Source: Clostridia bacterium (GTDB taxonomy: Bacteria > Aerophobota > Aerophobia > Aerophobales > AE-B3A). Taken from it: a stretch of DNA of 5,519 bases. This document shows, in pieces, positions 1 through 4,538 of the stretch. The stretch's first letter is position 1; every line of letters begins with the position of its first letter. The notes under the pieces were generated by a model. The model saw only the letters and a program-made list of their open reading frames with translations, searched no databases and was not told the DNA's origin. The stretch lies in contig JAUWRC010000106.1 in the NCBI GenBank assembly GCA_030610745.1, positions 1 to 5,519 on the forward strand, written 5' to 3'. The translations under genes were made by a program, and so were the position numbers.

Positions 1-1
1 T

Positions 2-121
2 GCTTCAGTCAATGCCTGTATTATGACTACGTTTTTGTATTATGCTGAGAAAAAGAAATTTAGCTTTTTAAGCTACGAAAGTTCTGCTGAAGGAATTTTA
101 GAAAGAGTAGAAAATAAATGA
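2..121 (+). pseudogene. OsmC-family protein, C-terminally truncated fragment (5' end outside window)
   Basis: An open frame runs from the left edge to a TGA at 119-121 and encodes 39 residues. It carries NACIMTTFLYYAEKKK, then SYESSAEGILERVE. This matches my memory of the middle of OsmC/YhfA-type proteins, where a conserved Cys near the start of a helix (here the Cys of NAC) is the peroxidatic or thiol-active residue and an 'AEG-LE-V' strand follows. Known OsmC proteins continue for roughly 50-60 more residues after this strand, including the C-terminal beta sheet. Here the frame stops at once, and only 55 bases remain before the ferredoxin start. A -1 shift to an ATG at 118 continues only 12 codons (to 156). 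I read this as a truncated or frameshifted gene. The family call rests on a short stretch. The family's known role is organic hydroperoxide or thiol chemistry in the cytoplasm. Confidence 0.5.
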
Positions 122-158
122 GGCTTTTTATAAAATATGAGCTGGCAGATATTTAACC

Positions 159-166
159 AAAAGGAG
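159..166 (+). promoter_or_regulatory. Ribosome binding site of the ferredoxin gene
   Basis: AAAAGGAG lies 10 bases upstream of the ATG at 177. It is a strong Shine-Dalgarno match and fixes the ferredoxin start. Confidence 0.75.
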
Positions 167-176
167 CTCTTGGATA

Positions 177-374
177 ATGGCAGTTGCAAAAGTTTGGATT
201 GATAAGGATGCCTGTACAGGCTGTGGGCTTTGTGAGGGAACCTGCCCTCAAGTTTTTGAACTTAACGATGTAGCCGAAGTAAAAGAGGAGGCTGATTTTA
301 ACGAGTTTGAGGAGAAGATAAAAGAAGCAGCAGAGGATTGCCCCACTGAGGCCATTCACTTGGAAGAAAAATAA
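177..374 (+). CDS. Small single-cluster [4Fe-4S] ferredoxin
   Basis: This 65-residue acidic cytoplasmic protein is a low-potential electron carrier. The first part reads CTGCGLCEGTCPQVF, placing C13, C16 and C19 as the first three cluster ligands. C55, in the distal motif EDCPTEAI, is the fourth. This is the layout of monocluster ferredoxins such as those of Thermotoga and Desulfovibrio. C23 is a fifth cysteine; in some relatives it forms a disulfide with a Cys about eight residues before the distal ligand, but that position (residue 47) is Lys here, so no such disulfide is expected. Length is normal for the family. The ATG has a good ribosome binding site. It is the first intact gene of the co-directional Mrp/MinD cluster, but 186 bases of repeat-bearing spacer separate it from mrp, so co-transcription is uncertain. 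A likely role is electron supply to the Fe-S ATPases downstream, which is inference. Confidence 0.93.
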   Translation: MAVAKVWIDKDACTGCGLCEGTCPQVFELNDVAEVKEEADFNEFEEKIKEAAEDCPTEAIHLEEK

Positions 375-415
375 ACCGGGAAAAGTTCAACTACTACTTG
401 GCGTTCTCGGTGCCT

Positions 416-436
416 GTCTGCCGTGCTCTGGCACAG
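416..436 (+). repeat. Short direct repeat, copy 1 (hairpin-forming)
   Basis: These 21 bases recur at 500-520 with one difference (C at 422, T at 506). The core GTGC-TCTG-GCAC is self-complementary. This copy ends where the palindromic element at 436 begins. Confidence 0.75.
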
Positions 437-489
437 TAGCGGTCGGATTCATCCGACAATTGTTTGATAAATCAAACCGCTACAATTGT
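436..489. repeat. Two-armed palindromic (MITE-like or REP-like) element
   Basis: The outer stem is GTAGCGGT (436-443) with ACCGCTAC (476-483). Inside are two arms: GTCGGAT/ATCCGAC (442-448 with 451-457) and GTTTGAT/ATCAAAC (462-468 with 471-477), each with a 2-base tip. The arms share bases with the outer stem at the junction. ACAATTGT occurs both between the arms (456-463) and at the right end (482-489). This nested symmetry could give a cruciform in DNA or a branched hairpin in RNA. It has no U-run, so it is not a typical intrinsic terminator. It encodes nothing and resembles small non-autonomous palindromic elements scattered in many environmental bacterial genomes. Confidence 0.75.
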
Positions 490-494
490 GCGGA

Positions 495-525
495 CCTGTG
501 TCTGCTGTGCTCTGGCACAGGCAGG
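495..525 (+). repeat. Short direct repeat, copy 2, within a longer imperfect hairpin
   Basis: The second copy of the 21-base repeat is at 500-520. Here CTGTGC (505-510) pairs with GCACAG (515-520) around TCTG, and CCTG (495-498) can pair with CAGG (522-525), so this copy is the more complete hairpin. It lies just upstream of the mrp ribosome binding site and could shape the mRNA leader. Confidence 0.65.
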
Positions 526-546
526 TGCTCTGCGATGAAATAAGAC

Positions 547-554
547 AAAAGGAG
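547..554 (+). promoter_or_regulatory. Ribosome binding site deciding the mrp start
   Basis: AAAAGGAG is followed by a 6-base spacer and GTG at 561. The same frame is open upstream to a TTG at 486, but that extension is translated repeat sequence, so the GTG is the credible start. Confidence 0.75.
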
Positions 555-560
555 AATAAA

Positions 561-1412
561 GTGCAAAAGGCGCCTGCAGCATCTACATCTCAACATCAAA
601 ATAAAACAATAGAAAAAATCAAATATCGGATGGATAAAATCCAGCATAAATTAATTATCATTAGTGGTAAAGGAGGAGTGGGAAAGAGTATGATAGCAGT
701 GAATCTTGCCTACGGTCTACTTTTCCAGGGTAAAACCGTAGGCATTCTTGATGTGGATATCCATGGACCCAGTCTGGCCAAAATGGTGGGTGTAGAGAAT
801 CGTCAGATAAGAGTTTTACAAGACAACGTTATAGAACCTATTGCTATCACTCCCAGCCTGAAAATAATTACTATCGCTTCTTTTCTAAAGGACGCCGACA
901 CTCCGGTTATCTGGCGTGGTCCCTTAAAGATGAAGATGATAAATCAGTTTTTAGGTGATGTTGACTGGGGTGAGCTCGATTATCTGGTTATCGATTCTCC
1001 TCCTGGTACCGGGGATGAGCCTTTAAGTATAGCTCAGCTTGTTCCAGGGTTAAGTGGAGCAATAATTGTTACCACTCCTCAAGATATAGCTCTCTTAGAT
1101 TCTCGAAAATCAGTTAACTTTGCTAAATCCCTTAATGTTCCAGTAATTGGAATTATTGAAAATATGAGTGGCTTGGTTTGTCCTCATTGTGGGGGAAAAA
1201 TCGAACTTTTCAAAATGGGAGGAGGAGAAAAAACAGCAGATGAGCTTAGGGTTCCCTTCCTTGGCAGAATTCCTATTGAGCCAGCTATAGTAGATTCTAC
1301 TGATCAAGGTAAGCCTTTCATCCGGGCTTACGGAAAAACATCTACAGCAAAACTGATGGATGAAATCGTAGCACAGATTATAAAGAGAGCGGAGAATAAA
1401 AATAGTATATAG
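561..1412 (+). CDS. mrp: Mrp/NBP35-family P-loop ATPase (Fe-S cluster carrier, ApbC-like)
   Basis: This 283-residue cytoplasmic protein belongs to the Mrp/NBP35/ApbC family of homodimeric ATPases that bind a labile [4Fe-4S] cluster and pass it to target proteins. The deviant Walker A is GKGGVGKS (residues 36-43), the switch motif is DVDIHGPS (64-71), and Walker B is VIDSPPGTGDE starting at about 143. The CPHC motif (C207, C210), after NMSG, is the family's bridging-cluster site at the dimer interface. The C-terminal part (FLGRIPIEPAIVDSTDQGKP) is typical. The first ~28 residues are polar and Lys-rich and lack the N-terminal Cys cluster seen in NBP35 types. No C-terminal orange-protein-like domain is fused, unlike the Mrp of the Desulfovibrio ORP system. 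The GTG start follows a strong ribosome binding site. The broken MBL gene begins 23 bases downstream, suggesting one operon. Confidence 0.93.
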   Translation: MQKAPAASTSQHQNKTIEKIKYRMDKIQHKLIIISGKGGVGKSMIAVNLAYGLLFQGKTVGILDVDIHGPSLAKMVGVENRQIRVLQDNVIEPIAITPSLKIITIASFLKDADTPVIWRGPLKMKMINQFLGDVDWGELDYLVIDSPPGTGDEPLSIAQLVPGLSGAIIVTTPQDIALLDSRKSVNFAKSLNVPVIGIIENMSGLVCPHCGGKIELFKMGGGEKTADELRVPFLGRIPIEPAIVDSTDQGKPFIRAYGKTSTAKLMDEIVAQIIKRAENKNSI

Positions 1413-1435
1413 TATGTTGTGAAGGAAAAAAAGCT

Positions 1436-2078
1436 GTGCAGCTTAAAATAGTTAGCGATAACAGGATATGGGATAAAAGTCTAAAGATTAGTTGGGGATT
1501 TTCCTGTTTAGTGGGAAAAGAGCTTCTCTTCGATAAAGGTCTATGGTCTTTCTGATTTTTCTTTTTCCTTTAAACAAAAGGTGAGAAATTCTGGAGCAGA
1601 GTTAATTCAAAAGGATGAATTTAGCCGCATTGCTCCCGATATTTACCCTGGCAGAAAAGGTTCCGTGCGTAAGAGCGGGACGAAGTTCAAAACCCCATCC
1701 GAATTTTCTAATGAGATTTATCTCACAGGCAAGATACTCGCTCATTATGGGGGAAGTTCTTTAGCTGAACAGTCTCTTGTAATAAAAGCTCATCCGGGGT
1801 TAGTTATAATAACTGGCTGTGCCCATCCAGGAATAATCAGAATTTTAGAGAAGGTGAAGGAGAATTTAGAAGAGCCCATTTACTTAGTCCTGGGAGGTTT
1901 TCACCTCATGGATAAAGATATAAGAATGATTAAAATGATAGTGGATAGATTCCGTGGGTTAGGGGTAAAAAAGGTGGGTCCGAGCCACTGCACTGGAGAA
2001 GAAGCTATTGAATTATTCAGGGAAGAATACAAGGAAGATTTTCTTTCCATAGGTGTAGGCAGGTCAATGGAAATATAG
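1436..2078 (+). pseudogene. Metallo-beta-lactamase-fold hydrolase, disrupted by internal deletion and frameshift
   Basis: Two parts of one MBL-fold protein lie in different frames. The N-terminal part (GTG 1436, preceded by AAGGAA) reads QLKIVSDNRIWDKSLKIS, then WGFSCLVGKELLFD, and ends at a TGA at 1553-1555. The C-terminal part is in another frame from about 1536 (KVYGLSDFSFSFKQKVRNSG) to the TAG at 2076. It keeps ITGCAHPGI, LVLGGFHLM and SHCTGEEA, whose His residues are metal ligands or conserved in the family. The intervening segment, about 65-70 residues in relatives of the dihydropterin-phosphate-synthase-like MBL group and containing the HxHxDH metal motif, is missing. The junction lies near 1535-1540. 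The protein therefore cannot bind metals normally. A possible separate product from GTG 1581 (165 residues) would lack the active site. There is also an odd ~75-base in-frame extra segment near 1638-1722. Position after mrp is as in related clusters. Confidence 0.85.
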
Positions 2079-2097
2079 AAAGGGTGAGAGGTTAGAT

Positions 2098-2394
2098 TTG
2101 CTAAATTTTGAAGAGATAGATAAAGCGAGAAGGCTCCTTGAACTACTTAAAGAGGCTACTCTCAAGGAAATAAAAGATGCCTACCGCAGCAAAGCCAAAG
2201 AGTATCATCCAGATAAACAGAGCTCAAAGAATAAAGAATATAATAAAAAAATGATTGAGCTCAACAAAGCCTATAAAATTCTTCTGGACTACGTCAGAGA
2301 ATATAAGTTTTCCTTCAGCGAAGAAGAAGTGAAAAGAAATGACCCCCATCGGGACATGAGAAGATTCTCAGGGGACTGGCTGGGGGAAAGATAA
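2098..2394 (+). CDS. Minimal J-domain (DnaJ-like) protein
   Basis: This 98-residue protein consists almost only of a J domain. Helix II is rich in Lys/Arg (TLKEIKDAYRSKAKEY), followed by the diagnostic HPD at residues 37-39 (YHPDK), then helix III (MIELNKAYKILLDYV). HPD is the motif that stimulates Hsp70 (DnaK) ATPase. There is no Gly/Phe region, zinc finger or substrate-binding domain as in full DnaJ. The tail contains DPHRDMRRFSGDWLG, which probably forms a short conserved partner-binding end. The start is a TTG at 2098 behind a GAGAGG-type ribosome binding site, with no in-frame ATG or GTG nearby. It lies 19 bases after the MBL remnant, and its TAA (2392-2394) overlaps the next gene's ribosome binding site, implying coupling. 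A role like HscB, linking a chaperone to Fe-S or cofactor transfer, is inference. Confidence 0.88.
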   Translation: MLNFEEIDKARRLLELLKEATLKEIKDAYRSKAKEYHPDKQSSKNKEYNKKMIELNKAYKILLDYVREYKFSFSEEEVKRNDPHRDMRRFSGDWLGER

Positions 2395-2403
2395 GGAGGT
2401 GAT
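2393..2403 (+). promoter_or_regulatory. Very strong ribosome binding site of the zinc-ribbon gene
   Basis: AAGGAGGTGAT is a full-length match to the 16S anti-Shine-Dalgarno sequence, 4 bases before the ATG at 2408. It overlaps the upstream TAA stop. It argues for the ATG over the in-frame GTG at 2399, which lies inside the site, and predicts high translation. Confidence 0.85.
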
Positions 2404-2407
2404 TAAG

Positions 2408-2632
2408 ATGCCAGCTGGAGATGGAACAGGGCCATTAGGGCAAGGCCCAGGTCAAGGAAGGGGTGTGGGCAAAGGCGCTGGACGAAGCAGAAAGGGTGGA
2501 AATCGTCCCGGTGCAGGGCCGGGTGGAGATTGCATTTGCCCGAGTTGTGGAGCAAAGGTTACGCATCAAGCAGGTGTTCCTTGTTATTTTGTGAACTGCC
2601 CTAAATGTGGAACGAAAATGGTGAGGGGATAA
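2408..2632 (+). CDS. Gly-rich zinc-ribbon miniprotein (DUF5320-like N-terminus)
   Basis: A 74-residue protein. The N-terminal half begins MPAGDGTGPLGQGPG and stays Gly/Arg/Lys-rich and probably disordered to about residue 40. This opening matches small DUF5320-type proteins that commonly sit beside MinD/NifX-like genes in anaerobes. The C-terminal half carries C42, CPSCG (44-48), C59 and CPKCG (64-68). The paired CPxCG knuckles, with HQAGVPCYFVNC between them, indicate a zinc ribbon or rubredoxin-like metal site. The molecular role is unknown; a small metal-binding accessory or assembly factor for the adjacent ATPases is inference. The start is fixed by an ideal ribosome binding site. The next gene starts 83 bases downstream. 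Confidence 0.85.
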   Translation: MPAGDGTGPLGQGPGQGRGVGKGAGRSRKGGNRPGAGPGGDCICPSCGAKVTHQAGVPCYFVNCPKCGTKMVRG

Positions 2633-2635
2633 TTT

Positions 2636-2710
2636 TTGGAAAAGGTAATAATTGAAAAACACAGGAGTAAATTTCAGGATGTGCTTATAACATATCATCA
2701 AATTATATAA
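2636..2710 (+). CDS. Possible 24-residue peptide or gene remnant between the zinc-ribbon and first MinD gene
   Basis: A short frame from TTG at 2636 to TAA at 2708-2710 encodes a peptide beginning with Leu/Met-EKVIIEKHRSKFQDV. A purine-rich GAGGGG stretch lies just upstream, at the end of the previous gene. I recognise no family. It could be a real leader peptide, a vestige of a lost gene, or chance. Confidence 0.15.
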   Translation: MEKVIIEKHRSKFQDVLITYHQII

Positions 2711-2711
2711 T
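2706..2711 (+). promoter_or_regulatory. Possible -10 element directly before the first MinD gene
   Basis: TATAAT matches the sigma-70 -10 consensus exactly and would place transcription start at or next to the ATG at 2716. No convincing -35 is seen near 2683-2688, and the region is AT-rich, so chance is possible. Confidence 0.25.
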
Positions 2712-2715
2712 TTCT

Positions 2716-3561
2716 ATGATTATTTCAATTGCCAGCGGAAAAGGTGGAACGGGTAAAACCACAGTAGCTACTAGCCTCGCTATTTCTATAAATAGTGGTA
2801 TCCAATTATTGGATTGCGATGTTGAGGAGCCTAATGCCTATATTTTTCTAAAACCTCAGATTAAAAGAACCAGAGTTGTATCCATTCCTGTGCCAAAAAT
2901 AGATGAGTCTAGATGTGATTTTTGTGGCAGGTGTCAAAAAATCTGTGCTTATAATGCTATTGCTGTATTTAAGGATAAGGTGTTAACTTTTCCACCCCTA
3001 TGCCACGGCTGCGGAGGTTGCAGCCTTCTTTGTCCCCAAAGAGCAATTACAGAAATCAATAAGGAAATAGGTGTTGTTGAAATAGGCACCTCAGATAACT
3101 TGCAGTTTATACAAGGAAGATTGAATATTGGGGAAGCAATGTCCCCTCCTTTAATCAGAGCAGTTAAAGAGTATATTAATCCAACCAGAACTGTCATCAT
3201 TGATGCTCCGCCAGGCACATCCTGCCCTGTTATTGAAGCAGTTAAAAGGAGTGATTTTTGTATTTTGGTTACTGAACCAACCCCTTTTGGTTTGAATGAC
3301 TTAATACTGGCAGTTGAGGTGTTAAGGAAGTTGAATATCCTTTTTGGGGTTGTAATAAATCGCTGTGATATTGGGGATGATAAGTTAGATAATTATTGCA
3401 GTAAAGAGAATATTTCTGTATTAATGCGAATACCTTTTAAGAAAGAAATCGCAGTAGCTTATTCAAAAGGAATTTCTATTGTAGAGTCATTTCCAGAATA
3501 TAAAAAGGAATTTGTTGCGCTATATAAAAGGATTATAGAACAAACAAATGAACCCCGTTAG
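2716..3561 (+). CDS. MinD-superfamily P-loop ATPase with inserted double 4Fe-4S ferredoxin domain (COG1149 type), paralogue 1
   Basis: A 281-residue cytoplasmic ATPase. The deviant Walker A is GKGGTGKT (residues 8-15), LLDCDVEEPN (31-40) is the switch region, and Walker B is VIIDAPPG with D163. Between them sits an 8Fe ferredoxin insert: CDFCGRCQKIC (C67, C70, C73, C77) and CHGCGGCSLLCP (C96, C99, C102, C106), enough ligands for two [4Fe-4S] clusters. This is the family called MinD-superfamily ATPase with inserted ferredoxin domain, found in pairs in anaerobes, including in the Desulfovibrio orange-protein complex. C170, after the Walker B loop (APPGTSCP), is shared with paralogue 2. The ATG at 2716 has no visible Shine-Dalgarno but sits 4 bases after TATAAT (2706-2711). 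The stop lies in the left arm of a 14-bp inverted repeat. It probably couples ATP hydrolysis to electron transfer or cofactor transfer; the substrate is unknown. Confidence 0.93.
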   Translation: MIISIASGKGGTGKTTVATSLAISINSGIQLLDCDVEEPNAYIFLKPQIKRTRVVSIPVPKIDESRCDFCGRCQKICAYNAIAVFKDKVLTFPPLCHGCGGCSLLCPQRAITEINKEIGVVEIGTSDNLQFIQGRLNIGEAMSPPLIRAVKEYINPTRTVIIDAPPGTSCPVIEAVKRSDFCILVTEPTPFGLNDLILAVEVLRKLNILFGVVINRCDIGDDKLDNYCSKENISVLMRIPFKKEIAVAYSKGISIVESFPEYKKEFVALYKRIIEQTNEPR

Positions 3562-3639
3562 ACCTATAAATATTCTAATCTTCAAAAAATAAGTGATATT
3601 TAAAAGGTTTAATGGGGGATAAGAAAGGTCTAACGGGGT
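3552..3639. repeat. Perfect 14-bp inverted repeat bounding the spacer between the two MinD genes
   Basis: ACCCCGTTAGACCT (3552-3565) is the exact reverse complement of AGGTCTAACGGGGT (3626-3639), with 60 bases between. The left arm contains the stop codon of MinD paralogue 1 (TAG 3559-3561). The right arm ends in the first two bases of the GTG start of paralogue 2. It may be a small inserted element (88 bases with terminal inverted repeats) or an RNA switch that hides the second gene's start. Confidence 0.8.
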
Positions 3640-4486
3640 GAAGCAGATAATAATAATTAGCGGTAAAGGAGGCACAGGAAAGACAGTATTGACCGCATCA
3701 TTTGCCGCTTTAGCGAAGAACAAAGTTATGGCAGACTGTGATGTAGATGCAGCGGACCTACACCTGTTGTTAAAACCTGAAATAAAGGAAAGACATGAAT
3801 TTAAAAGCGGAAAAACTGCAAAAATTGATAAAAAACTCTGTACGCAATGTGGCGAATGCATTACTGTTTGCCGTTTTAATGCGGTGAGTGAAAATTTTAT
3901 AGTAGACCCTGTATCCTGTGAAGGATGTGCTATTTGTAGCCTTATTTGCCCAGTAGAAGCTATCAAGATGGAAGAAAATTTATCTGGAGAATGGTTTGTA
4001 TCCAGCACAAAATATGGCCCTATGGTTCATGCAAAACTTGGCATTGCCGAAGAAAACTCAGGTAAACTTGTAACATTGGTGAGGCAAAAAGCAAAGGAAA
4101 TAGCAGAGGGAGAAAATAAAGATTATGTAATTGTTGATGGGCCTCCAGGAATTGGCTGTCCCGTAATTGCCTCGTTAGCAAATATAGATTTGGCTCTCAT
4201 TGTTACAGAACCTACGCTTTCAGGCATTCACGACATGGAAAGGATTGCCGATGTTGCTAAACATTTTAGTGTCCCCACAGAGGTTGTCATAAATAAGTAC
4301 GACATAAATTTAAAGAACACACAAGAGATTAGAAAAATTTGCCAGGATAGAAATGTAGAAGTTTTAGGAGAACTACCTTTTTCTGAGGATGTGATCCGCT
4401 CGCTGGTTAAGGGTGTACCCATTGTTGAATTTTGCAATGGCCAAATAGCTAAGGATATCGTTGCTTTATGGGAGAAGGTTAAATAG
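3638..4486 (+). CDS. MinD-superfamily P-loop ATPase with inserted double 4Fe-4S ferredoxin domain (COG1149 type), paralogue 2
   Basis: A 282-residue paralogue of the preceding protein, clearly diverged in sequence. Walker A is GKGGTGKT (residues 9-16), the switch is DCDVDAADLHLLL (33-45), and Walker B is VIVDGPPG with D167. The ferredoxin insert has CTQCGECITVC (C68, C71, C74, C78) and CEGCAICSLICP (C94, C97, C100, C104). C174 follows Walker B (GPPGIGCP) as in paralogue 1. A segment WFVSSTKYGPMVHAKLGIAE joins insert and core, as usual in the family. The GTG start gives the typical N-terminus MKQIIIISGKGG; the best upstream ribosome-binding candidate is AAGAAAGG (3621-3628). Start and ribosome binding site are sequestered by the inverted repeat shared with the first gene's stop. 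The pair likely acts as a heterodimer or heterocomplex, which is inference from family pairing. It is the last intact gene of the cluster. Confidence 0.93.
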   Translation: MKQIIIISGKGGTGKTVLTASFAALAKNKVMADCDVDAADLHLLLKPEIKERHEFKSGKTAKIDKKLCTQCGECITVCRFNAVSENFIVDPVSCEGCAICSLICPVEAIKMEENLSGEWFVSSTKYGPMVHAKLGIAEENSGKLVTLVRQKAKEIAEGENKDYVIVDGPPGIGCPVIASLANIDLALIVTEPTLSGIHDMERIADVAKHFSVPTEVVINKYDINLKNTQEIRKICQDRNVEVLGELPFSEDVIRSLVKGVPIVEFCNGQIAKDIVALWEKVK

Positions 4487-4538
4487 TGAGCACGGGAGGA
4501 AGACGACAATTAGGCAATCCTTTTTAGAAGCGAAATGG

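Noticed and set aside
436..489. Intrinsic terminator after the ferredoxin gene
   Set aside because: The palindrome has no T-run on either side and its nested symmetry fits an interspersed element better.
408..525. CRISPR array
   Set aside because: There are only two repeat copies, and the sequence between them is itself a palindrome rather than a unique spacer.
486..560. N-terminal extension of Mrp from a TTG at 486
   Set aside because: It translates the repeat region, has no ribosome binding site, and a strong site precedes the in-frame GTG at 561.
1581..2078. Independent 165-residue gene starting at GTG 1581
   Set aside because: The frame and homology continue upstream of 1581 to about 1536 and the N-terminal half is present in another frame, so this is the tail of a broken MBL gene rather than a gene of its own.
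3520..4008. Long minus-strand frame across the MinD junction
   Set aside because: It is antisense to two well-supported ATPase genes, and its translation shows no domain or plausible composition.
4486..4538. Mini-ORF from GTG 4486 (13 codons) and a possible bidirectional terminator between the convergent genes
   Set aside because: The ORF is too short and has no recognisable family. The T-rich stretches (4521-4525, 4541-4546) lack a convincing GC-rich stem, so no terminator is called.
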